From: DAOVFN01 sp964607835
Lineage (GTDB): Archaea; Aenigmatarchaeota; Aenigmatarchaeia; QMZP01
DNA: 64,000 bases
Assembly (NCBI GenBank): GCA_964607835.1
Contig: CAZSLL010000006.1
Span: 13,064-77,063 of the forward strand
Direction: 5' to 3'
Notes under the pieces: model-generated
Database searches by the model: none
What the model saw: the letters and a program-made list of their open reading frames with translations, nothing else
Told to the model about the DNA's origin: nothing
In this document: piece by piece, positions 22,477 through 29,850 of the stretch
Layout of the letters: each line of letters starts with the position of its first letter
Position numbering within the stretch: the stretch's first letter is position 1
Program-made: the position numbers and the translations under genes

Positions 22477-24603
22477 CTACGATACGAGCATGTCAGACAG
22501 TGCGCTGTGTATGAGCCCTGCGAACACCTCGCTAGATATGAATGCCACCAGGAAGTATATCACCACGGCCACGGCCAGCATGGTGCCTATGTTGTACCAC
22601 TGGGAAATCTTGTTGTCGCCCTCCCCAATCTTGGTGAGGAATATGCCCAGGATTATTATGACCTCTATGAGGTAGACCCCGACAATGAGCTGGAACACCT
22701 CAGGGGAGGTGTTGGTCTCCATGTTGAATGCCGAGGCGAAGTCAGCTATGCCCATTGCGCTCCCCATGTCCAGGCCGTCCAGGTAGTCCGCCAGCTTGCC
22801 CAGCACAAGCACTATGACGCTGGACATGGAAACGATGAGGCCTGTTATCATGGGAGTGAGGAAGTAGGCCTGGAACTTCATGCTGGAAACGGTTTCAGAC
22901 AGCGTGTCCCTTATGTATTCCTGGGTCTCCCTGATGTTCTTGAGGTACCTGGCAATCCTGAGCATGCTCTCTGCCGCATACCTGACCCCGGTCTTTGCGG
23001 TGTCGTTCACAGCGAACATGATATTGGTTATGAGCTTTGATGGGTAGTAGAGGAGCGCGCCCCATCTCTTGTCGAACAGGGCGTTCTCAAAGGTCATTCC
23101 CAGGGTCTTCATGTTCCTCATGGTAACCCTGAACAGCCCCGCAATCTCCAGGTCCTTGACGTCCTCTATGACCTTCTGGACAGCCAGCTCAGTGGGTGTT
23201 CCCCCTGATATCCGGTTCCCGAGCTGGAACATTGCCACCTCGAACTGGCTCTCTGTCTTCTGGATGCTCTTCTGTATCCTGTTCCTCTGCATGTTGCTGA
23301 GCGCGAAGTATGCAGCCAGGCTCAGGGCAATGCCCATTATTATGAGCATGGACATCAGGAGCTCGAACGTGCCGTGTGGCCCGAACTCGTTGGTTCCCGT
23401 GAACAGGAGCCCGTAGTTCTGGGCAAAGAACATCACGGGAAAGGCCACAATGACCACCAGTATGAGAACGGCCAGTGGGAGGACGGGTATGGTGCCCTTG
23501 CCCATCTTCATGGTTCCCTCCCTTGGCAGGCCCGGTATCTTGCTCATGTCAATCTGGGAGAATGTCATGGGCCTCTTGCTGAGGGTGCTCTGGATGAAGA
23601 ATAGTATTGCGATTGGAAGTATGATGTCGTACCCTATGATGAAATGTATGGGACCCACTATGTCAGACATGAACACAGCTGCCAGGGGCGCCATTATGGT
23701 GCCAAGTATGGGAAGCACGATTCCCATCATGTGTATGACCATGACCGGCATCCTGAGGTCCTGGGCGTAGTGCTTCATCCTGGTCCTGGTCCCGTCCAGT
23801 ATTACGTCCAGGGCCTGGTCAAGGACCTTCTTTGCCCTTTCGGGCGGGTGGTTCTGGGAGTCCCTTATGAGCCTGAGGGCCTCTGCGAACTCCTCGTTCT
23901 CTGGCTTCCATTTAGCTATGTAGTCTGAGAGGGCCTCGCTCGTGGAGTGGTACCTCCTCATCTCAATGTCCCAAAGAAGGCGCCTCATGTCCCAGGCCAG
24001 TTCCCCCCGTATGTTGTAGGAGGCGAACGAGAGTGCCCTCTCCAGGTTCGGGGACACCCTCATGGATATTACCATGTAGAGAACTGCCAGAACGACCTGG
24101 GAGGAGGCCCTTATCCTCATGGTCTTGACCTGGTTGGACGGGTATTTCAGGAAGAAGTACCCCACCAGGAGCCCTCCGGCCGCTATGAGCAAACCAAGGG
24201 CAACGGGGAGCATGGCTATGCTTTCCCCGGACGCCATGGAACCTATAACTGCATTGAGTGTGAATGCTGCCCCTGCAATGACAAAGCCCAGAACCGTGAC
24301 CACGAAGAGGGACATCACCCCCTCGGGGGTTATCCTAAGGCCCGTGAATCCCGCGGCCCTCCTGATTTCCTCGCTCAGACGCGGGTCTGCCTTCATCTTT
24401 ATCATCCTGGAGGCCAGGGACACCAGCCTCTCATACCAGCTGAGCTTCCTCTCGTCAGCCTGCCTGAAGCTCCTGTAGTCCCTTGAAGTGAGCTTGAAAT
24501 TCGGCCTGGAGCTCCCTGGAAGTACCACCCTCCTCCTCATCTCAATGGGAAGAATGCGCTTCTTTTTCCTGTCATCCTTCTTCCCGCCGCCGAAGAGCCC
24601 CAT
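22477..24603 (-). CDS. type II secretion F-family protein (TadC/FlaJ-like)
   Basis: A 708-residue polytopic protein with a basic N-terminus (GGGKKDDRKKKRILPIEMRRR) and several clusters of membrane helices. It has two T2SF-type helical cytoplasmic domains (around residues 180-280, LRLIRDSQNHPPERAKKVLDQALD, and 450-560, NRIQKSIQKTESQFEVAMFQLGNRISGGTPTELAVQKVI). F-family proteins form the membrane platform on which a pilus or archaellum assembles. The matching ATPase (FlaI/TadA type) is not next to it, so the machine's other parts must lie elsewhere. A TATA-like ATAATATAATAAG lies about 27 bases upstream. Confidence 0.88.
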   Translation of the reverse strand: MGLFGGGKKDDRKKKRILPIEMRRRVVLPGSSRPNFKLTSRDYRSFRQADERKLSWYERLVSLASRMIKMKADPRLSEEIRRAAGFTGLRITPEGVMSLFVVTVLGFVIAGAAFTLNAVIGSMASGESIAMLPVALGLLIAAGGLLVGYFFLKYPSNQVKTMRIRASSQVVLAVLYMVISMRVSPNLERALSFASYNIRGELAWDMRRLLWDIEMRRYHSTSEALSDYIAKWKPENEEFAEALRLIRDSQNHPPERAKKVLDQALDVILDGTRTRMKHYAQDLRMPVMVIHMMGIVLPILGTIMAPLAAVFMSDIVGPIHFIIGYDIILPIAILFFIQSTLSKRPMTFSQIDMSKIPGLPREGTMKMGKGTIPVLPLAVLILVVIVAFPVMFFAQNYGLLFTGTNEFGPHGTFELLMSMLIIMGIALSLAAYFALSNMQRNRIQKSIQKTESQFEVAMFQLGNRISGGTPTELAVQKVIEDVKDLEIAGLFRVTMRNMKTLGMTFENALFDKRWGALLYYPSKLITNIMFAVNDTAKTGVRYAAESMLRIARYLKNIRETQEYIRDTLSETVSSMKFQAYFLTPMITGLIVSMSSVIVLVLGKLADYLDGLDMGSAMGIADFASAFNMETNTSPEVFQLIVGVYLIEVIIILGIFLTKIGEGDNKISQWYNIGTMLAVAVVIYFLVAFISSEVFAGLIHSALSDMLVS

Positions 24604-24642
24604 GATTTATATTAACTCCCCCTCTTATTATATTATCCGGAG

Positions 24643-24668
24643 GGGGCGGAAACTACTGGTTTCGCCCC
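24643..24668. other. inverted repeat upstream of cysS
   Basis: GGGGCGG...TTCGCCCC arms can form a nine-to-ten pair hairpin between the divergent TadC-like and cysS genes, just before the cysS ribosome-binding site AAAAGGAG. It might modulate cysS translation. No T-box or known leader features are seen. Confidence 0.3.
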
Positions 24669-24687
24669 ATGCCGAAAAGGAGACAGC

Positions 24688-26133
24688 ATGTCCCTGAGGT
24701 TCCACAACACCCTGACGAAGAGGAAGGAGGCCTTCCGCAGCCTCACCAAAGGAAAGGTGAGCATGTACAACTGCGGCCCGACTGTCTACGACTACGCGCA
24801 CATAGGCAACTTCAGGGCCTATGTCTTTGCTGACGTGCTCAGGCGCTACCTCGAGCACAGCGGATACAAGGTAAAGCAGGTCATGAACCTGACTGACGTG
24901 GGCCACATGACCCATGACGACGTGGCAGACGCCAGCGGGGAGGACAAGATAGAGAAGAAGGCCAGGGAGCAGAAAAAGGACCCCTGGGAGATATCCAGGT
25001 TCTATGCGGATGCCTTCTTCGATGACATCAGGAAGCTCAACATCCAGCCAGCCCACGCATACCCAAAGGCCACTGACTACGTCAAGGACATGATAGCCCT
25101 CACCGAGCAGCTCATCAGGAGGGGCCACGCGTATGTCTCCAACGGCTCTGTGTATTACGATGTGTCCTCGTTCCCTGACTACGGAAAGCTCTCAGGGAAC
25201 AGCATAGAGAACCTGCTGGCGGGAGCAGGAGGCAGGGTCGAGCAGAACCCTGACAAGAAGGGTCCCCTTGACTTCGCGCTCTGGGTGCACAACCCCAGGC
25301 ACATCATGCAGTGGGACTCTCCCTGGGGAAAGGGCTACCCGGGGTGGCACATCGAGTGCTCTGCCATGAGCAGGAAGAACCTCGGCCAGACCATTGACAT
25401 CCACACAGGAGGGGAGGACAACATATTCCCTCACCATGACTGCGAGATAGCCCAGTCAGAGGGCGCCACAGGAAAGAGGTTCGTGCGCTACTGGCTGCAC
25501 ACCAGGCACCTTTTCGTGGAGGGAAAGAAGATGAGCAAGTCCCTGGGCAACTTCTACACCCTCAGGGACCTGCTGGATAAGGGCCACGAGCCCATGGCAA
25601 TAAGGTACCTTCTACTCAGCGCGCACTACAGGACCAGGCTCAACTTCACAGAGAAGGGCCTTGCCACGGCGTCTGCAACAGTCAGAAAGCTCAGGGACTT
25701 CGTTCACTGCATGGCATGCCACAGGCACTGCGACAAGCCCTCAGGGAAGGTGGAGGGCTTCATAAAGACAGCTAATGAGGGGTTCAGGAAGTCCATGGAT
25801 GACGACCTGAACATGCCTGACGCGCTTGCTCATGTGTTCTCGTTCATGGGCAGGATCTACAGGGAGAGGGACGCCGGAAGGCTTGACAGCAAGGAGGCCG
25901 GCATGGCCTACGGGTTCATGCTCGACATGGACAGGGTTCTCGGTCTCGGTCTGAGGGACATCCCTGTGGATGATGACATCCCTGATGACATAAGGCTCAT
26001 GGCAAAGGAGAGGGAGGCGCTCAGGATGAAGAAGGACTTCAGGGGCGCGGACATGCTCAGGGAAGAGATGAGGAAGAGGGGATATGTCCTCGAGGACACA
26101 TCTAGGGGATGTGTGATTAAGAAGGCGTGCTGA
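24688..26133 (+). CDS. cysS: cysteine--tRNA ligase
   Basis: Charges tRNA-Cys with cysteine. The 481-residue class I synthetase shows the zinc Cys29 (YNCGPTVYD), HIGN (38-41), WHIECSAM and the HHDCEIAQ zinc ligands, and KMSKS (281-285), followed by SLGNFYTLRDLL. The C-terminal helical domain ends RGCVIKKAC. It has an AAAAGGAG ribosome-binding site. The presence of CysRS means this organism need not use the SepRS/SepCysS route of many methanogens. The MBL-fold gene follows closely. Confidence 0.97.
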   Translation: MSLRFHNTLTKRKEAFRSLTKGKVSMYNCGPTVYDYAHIGNFRAYVFADVLRRYLEHSGYKVKQVMNLTDVGHMTHDDVADASGEDKIEKKAREQKKDPWEISRFYADAFFDDIRKLNIQPAHAYPKATDYVKDMIALTEQLIRRGHAYVSNGSVYYDVSSFPDYGKLSGNSIENLLAGAGGRVEQNPDKKGPLDFALWVHNPRHIMQWDSPWGKGYPGWHIECSAMSRKNLGQTIDIHTGGEDNIFPHHDCEIAQSEGATGKRFVRYWLHTRHLFVEGKKMSKSLGNFYTLRDLLDKGHEPMAIRYLLLSAHYRTRLNFTEKGLATASATVRKLRDFVHCMACHRHCDKPSGKVEGFIKTANEGFRKSMDDDLNMPDALAHVFSFMGRIYRERDAGRLDSKEAGMAYGFMLDMDRVLGLGLRDIPVDDDIPDDIRLMAKEREALRMKKDFRGADMLREEMRKRGYVLEDTSRGCVIKKAC

Positions 26134-26138
26134 TTTTC

Positions 26139-26960
26139 ATGAGGCTTACATTTCTGGGCGTCGGAGGGGGGAGATGGGTTTTCCTCAAGCAGCTCAGGGG
26201 CTCAGGCGGATTCGTGCTCGAGCTGGCAGGCCAGAAGATGCATGTTGACCCTGGCCCCGGAGCGCTGGTCAGGGCCAGGCAGTACAGGGTGAACCTCTGC
26301 AACCTCACGGCTGTGCTGGTTTCCCACCGGCACCAGGACCATATGAACGACGCGATAGTGGCCATTGAGTCCATGACCAGGGGCGCCACAAGGAAGAACG
26401 GGGCGTTCGTCTCCACAAGGCTGGTCATAGATGGAGACAGGGAACATCCTCCCCTGCTCGACAGCTTCCACAGGAAGGTGCTTGACCAGCTGGAGGTGCT
26501 CTCAGAGGGCAAGAGCGTCAGGCTCGGCGAAGTTAGGGTCACTGGCATTCCCACAGAGCACGGGGAGATTGAGGGCCTTGGCTTCCTTTTCGAGGGAGAA
26601 GGCATGCGCATTGGATACACAGGGGACGGCGAGTACTATAATGGAATGGAGAAGCACTACAATGACTGCAACTATCTCATTCTCAATGTCATGCGGCCGA
26701 GGACCGACACCTGGCCCGGGCACATGAACTCCATAATGGCCAGGGAGTTTCTCTCAAAGGCCAGGCCTAAGCAGGCCATCATGAACCATTTCGGCATGAA
26801 GATGATAAAGGGCGTGGCCGAGAGAGAAGCCTCCTGGATACAGGGCGAGACCGGTGTGAAGACCATGGCGGCGCGTGACGGAATGGTCATAGAGTCAGGA
26901 AAAAGCAGCGATGCCCCCCAGAAGAAGGTCAAGGGCTTCCTTAACGAGGACGGGGACTAG
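26139..26960 (+). CDS. MBL-fold metallo-hydrolase
   Basis: A 273-residue metallo-beta-lactamase fold protein. The metal motif HRHQDH (63-68, pattern HxHxDH), the middle TEHGEIEGLGFLFEGEG, IGYTGDGEY and a C-terminal MNHFGMKM histidine fit the phosphodiesterase/RNase Z-like branch. The beginning MRLTFLGVGGGRW is typical. Substrate is not predictable: tRNA 3' processing, cyclic nucleotides or another phosphodiester are possible. A GTG at 26127 inside the cysS end is an alternative start. Operon with cysS; convergent with the MopE-type gene. Confidence 0.82.
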   Translation: MRLTFLGVGGGRWVFLKQLRGSGGFVLELAGQKMHVDPGPGALVRARQYRVNLCNLTAVLVSHRHQDHMNDAIVAIESMTRGATRKNGAFVSTRLVIDGDREHPPLLDSFHRKVLDQLEVLSEGKSVRLGEVRVTGIPTEHGEIEGLGFLFEGEGMRIGYTGDGEYYNGMEKHYNDCNYLILNVMRPRTDTWPGHMNSIMAREFLSKARPKQAIMNHFGMKMIKGVAEREASWIQGETGVKTMAARDGMVIESGKSSDAPQKKVKGFLNEDGD

Positions 26961-29380
26961 AACCTGAGCCTGTTCTTCTCAATAACCTGGGTGAAGACGA
27001 ACACCCCTATGAGCATTATTGCGCCTATGCCTATTAGCATGTAGTAGAAGAATGGGTCGCTATCGCTTCCGCACGGGCCGCAGCCCTCGTCAGTCTCGCC
27101 GTCGCAGTCGTCATCCAGCCCGTTGCAGCACACCTCTGCCTTTGGCTGGACCGCTCCCCTGCAGTCCCCCCACTCACCGTTCTCGCACTCCTGGATGCCG
27201 AACTCGCAGGCCCCCTCCTCGATTCCGCAGTTCCTGGTCCTTCCGGTATTGCAGCAGCCTGTCACCCCCTCGTCCACCCTTCCGTCGCAGTCATCGTCTA
27301 TGTTGTTGCACCTCTCGGTCAGGGGCTCGTTCCCGTTGTAGCACTGGCACCTTGTCCCCTCTATGGAGGTTTTTCCGTAAACATCATCAATTATTCCGTT
27401 GCAGTCGTCATCCTTCCCGTTGCACTTCTCCTGCGAGGGCTCGCTTGCCCCAGAGCATGGCCCCCATGTACCGTCTATGCATATGCTGGTGCCGTCTTTG
27501 CACTGGCCGCAGGGCCTGGTGTCTCCCTCTATGCAGAGCGCTCCGCCCTCCTGGCACGGTGGCTGGGGCACGCCGTCCAGGACAAATCCCTCGTCCTCGT
27601 CTATCGCCCCGTCGCAGTCATCGTCCAGCATGTTGTTGCAGTACTCAGGGAGCTCGCCAGGATATATCCCGCTCTCAGGCTTGCATATTATCTCTGTGCC
27701 GTTGGGGTTGCAGACATAGGTTCCCTCGCACACGCTGCCCGGCCATGAGTTGCATGGCTGGCCCACGAGTTCACCCATGCCAGCTATGCCGTCATCAATT
27801 ATTCCGTTGCAGTCGTCATCGAGCCCGTTGCACACCTCCTCTCTTCCCGGGTTCTGCAGGGGGTTTGTATCGTTGCAGTCACCGCTCTCCTGGCAGTACC
27901 CGTCTCCGTCCAGGTCGTCGCATATGAATATGGTTATGTTCTCCTCCCTGTAGACTTCGCTCCCCTCTGAAAGCACTGCCCTCAGGGTGTGCTTTCCCCT
28001 GTCAGAGCTCATGTCACTTATGCTTATTTCGAATGCAGAGAGGTCGATGGAGAAGCTCTCCTTCTGGGCAAGAATCCTCTTCGTGGCCTCGCCTGTGACT
28101 GAGAGCCTGCCCTGGGACACGCTGGAGGAGAGCTCTATGCCGTCCTCAGGGTCGCTGGTCTCCTCAGCGCCATATGAGACGTCGCTCTTGTCGCACAGGA
28201 GCTCCTGGCCCGGGGGGAGGGGGCATTCGGGGGGCTGCAGCCCTGACATGGACCCAAGCTCTGACACGGCAAAGCTCTCTGTGAAGGGGCTCCCGTAGAC
28301 CGCTGAGGCAGGCGTCTGCTCCACGCTTCTGCTCCATTCCGTGCTGTTGGGAACCGAATAGCTGGTGTAGGCGCATACCAGGGGCCCGTTTGGCGGAAGG
28401 TAAGCTGCCAGGTATGTGGCGTCAGACTCATAATCCTTCAGAACTATCTCGCCTGTGGTGCCGTTCCACTCCACGTCAGTCCCCCTTTGCTGGTACTCTC
28501 TGACCACAGGCTCCTTGGTCTTGAACACCCCTCCAGAGGGCAGGCTGTAGAGACCAGGGCCCCCGAATCTCCTGAAACCCTCTGTCATGCTGTCGTCATC
28601 GAAAGGCAGTATGCTAACTCTGCAGTCAAAGCCGCTCACATAATCACTGCATGGGATGGATGGGCTCGCTATGGTCTGGAAGACCCAGCCGTCCTCCCAT
28701 ACAGTTCTCCCGCCGTATTCGCCGCTTCCGCAGGCCACCCTCATGGAGAGGTCAACCTCTTCCGGTGTTGGCGGGATTCTGGTAATGTCCCACTTCACGG
28801 TCCCAATGAGTGCGTGCTCCGGGATTCCGCCTGAGCCCATGTCGTATATGAACTTCAGGCCTGTCTCTATGGGGTTGCCGTCAATCGTGGAGTACCTGGT
28901 GCCTGTGCTGGAAGACCAGTGGCATGGATAGGAATCGCTGTTCCCGCAGGCATCCTGGCATGACTCGCATATGTCAACGGGCGGCTCTCCGATGAAGCAT
29001 GACTCGTTGCCGCAAAGCCCGCTCACCTGCACGCTGTACCAGAACTCCTGCTCCGGGTACTCGTCCCACTTCACCTCACCGTCCGCGGTCAGGGCGTACC
29101 TGAATGTGATGTTACTGTATTCGTAGAGGGACTCGTTCTTGATGTACCTGTCAAGTGTTATTGCTGCCCTGGCTATGCTTTCCGTGTCCATGTAGAGGTG
29201 GAGCCAGGAGTCCTTTGATATGGGCTCTGTGTACCCCACCGTGAGATTGGAGTCAAGGGTCTCTGCGCCCGGGCTGAAGGAATTTCCGGGCCCCTCCAGA
29301 CTGATATCGATGGCAGCCCTGGCAGTCCCTAATATAAGCAATGCCACGAAAAGCGATGCAGACAGCGCCTTGAACCCCAT
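26957..29380 (-). CDS. surface protein with MopE-type metal-binding repeats
   Basis: An 807-residue protein with signal peptide (residues 1-22, SASLFVALLILGTARA). The N-terminal half (to ~430) is a beta-rich domain with paired cysteines. The C-terminal half carries at least five copies of the putative metal-binding motif C(N)G.DDDCNG.IDDG or CNNIDDDCDGRVDEG, the repeat known from MopE-like and myxobacterial surface proteins. A C-terminal membrane helix (YMLIGIGAIMLIGVFVF) ends VIEKNRLRF. It is probably anchored in the membrane with a stalk stabilised by calcium or another metal; binding is inferred from the motif. Convergent with the MBL gene. Confidence 0.85.
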   Translation of the reverse strand: MGFKALSASLFVALLILGTARAAIDISLEGPGNSFSPGAETLDSNLTVGYTEPISKDSWLHLYMDTESIARAAITLDRYIKNESLYEYSNITFRYALTADGEVKWDEYPEQEFWYSVQVSGLCGNESCFIGEPPVDICESCQDACGNSDSYPCHWSSSTGTRYSTIDGNPIETGLKFIYDMGSGGIPEHALIGTVKWDITRIPPTPEEVDLSMRVACGSGEYGGRTVWEDGWVFQTIASPSIPCSDYVSGFDCRVSILPFDDDSMTEGFRRFGGPGLYSLPSGGVFKTKEPVVREYQQRGTDVEWNGTTGEIVLKDYESDATYLAAYLPPNGPLVCAYTSYSVPNSTEWSRSVEQTPASAVYGSPFTESFAVSELGSMSGLQPPECPLPPGQELLCDKSDVSYGAEETSDPEDGIELSSSVSQGRLSVTGEATKRILAQKESFSIDLSAFEISISDMSSDRGKHTLRAVLSEGSEVYREENITIFICDDLDGDGYCQESGDCNDTNPLQNPGREEVCNGLDDDCNGIIDDGIAGMGELVGQPCNSWPGSVCEGTYVCNPNGTEIICKPESGIYPGELPEYCNNMLDDDCDGAIDEDEGFVLDGVPQPPCQEGGALCIEGDTRPCGQCKDGTSICIDGTWGPCSGASEPSQEKCNGKDDDCNGIIDDVYGKTSIEGTRCQCYNGNEPLTERCNNIDDDCDGRVDEGVTGCCNTGRTRNCGIEEGACEFGIQECENGEWGDCRGAVQPKAEVCCNGLDDDCDGETDEGCGPCGSDSDPFFYYMLIGIGAIMLIGVFVFTQVIEKNRLRF

Positions 29381-29460
29381 GTTAGAATCTTTGTTGGCCT
29401 GCTAAATAAAGCTTCCTTATAAGTTAAAAGCTAATCGATAAAGGCATTAACCGTTAAGCA

Positions 29461-29478
29461 GTCTATAAATTTATAGAC
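29461..29478. promoter_or_regulatory. 18-bp perfect palindrome over a TATA element
   Basis: GTCTATAAATTTATAGAC is perfectly self-complementary and contains TATA elements in both directions. It lies between the minus-strand MopE-type gene and a small plus-strand ORF. It may be a bidirectional promoter or a dimeric repressor's operator. Confidence 0.45.
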
Positions 29479-29504
29479 AAAAAACAGAAAAAGCGCAAAA
29501 TATA

Positions 29505-29630
29505 ATGTTCATAAGGGCATGTCAAAGTTTCACACTGTTTCTGGGTTTAGCTTTGATGCTGGCGGCGTTAGGGAATATCTTTGCATGCTGGGTGGCTCCA
29601 GGGGTTCCCTGCATCTGGGGCAAGGCTTAA
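29505..29630 (+). CDS. 41-residue secreted or membrane peptide
   Basis: A short frame encoding a signal-like N-terminus (MFIRACQSFTLFLGLALMLA) and a short tail with two cysteines (ACWVAPGVPCIWGKA). A palindromic TATA element lies about 30-40 bases upstream. No ribosome-binding site is evident, so it would be a near-leaderless transcript. The family is not recognised. It is the only coding candidate in the 470-base space upstream of the Lhr helicase gene. Confidence 0.4.
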   Translation: MFIRACQSFTLFLGLALMLAALGNIFACWVAPGVPCIWGKA

Positions 29631-29676
29631 ATATAGGCTGTTTATACTATAGTCTGCGCGACGGGTTGCGGAGAAG

Positions 29677-29695
29677 GATATAACGGTGTTATATT
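29677..29695. promoter_or_regulatory. palindrome copy 1 upstream of lhr
   Basis: GATATAACGGTGTTATATT, an inverted repeat with 8-base arms (one mismatch at the end) and a 3-base centre. It is the first of three copies before the Lhr helicase gene. Confidence 0.6.
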
Positions 29696-29737
29696 CCCTG
29701 CTACCTCATACCGCCCGGATACAAAGCAATGCGTTTA

Positions 29738-29756
29738 GATATAACGGTGTTATATC
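29738..29756. promoter_or_regulatory. palindrome copy 2 upstream of lhr
   Basis: GATATAACGGTGTTATATC, perfect 8-base arms around GGT, 61 bases after copy 1. It is followed by TTTCC, while copy 3 is followed by TTTGCC. Confidence 0.65.
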
Positions 29757-29804
29757 TTTCCGTGAAGATAACCTCTCGCGCTGGAGCACAGGGGCATGCC
29801 GTTC

Positions 29805-29823
29805 GATATAACGGTGTTATATC
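29805..29823. promoter_or_regulatory. palindrome copy 3 upstream of lhr
   Basis: Identical to copy 2, 67 bases further on and ending 28 bases before the lhr ATG at 29851. This is the position of a TATA/operator region, so a bound regulator could block the promoter. Confidence 0.65.
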
Positions 29824-29850
29824 TTTGCCTCTCTTCCCGCAGGTGACATA

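Noticed and set aside
24643..24668. A T-box-like leader for cysS
   Set aside because: Only a single hairpin is present, with no specifier loop or antiterminator, and T-boxes are bacterial. The hairpin is listed as a plain inverted repeat.
27019..27927. A 302-residue plus-strand frame inside the MopE-type gene
   Set aside because: It is arginine/serine/proline-rich, has no domain, and is the antisense shadow of repeated Asp/Cys codons on the real gene.
29677..29823. A mini-CRISPR array before lhr
   Set aside because: Only three 19-bp repeats, spacers of 42 and 48 bases, no cas genes, and the last copy lies in the promoter position. Operators are more likely.
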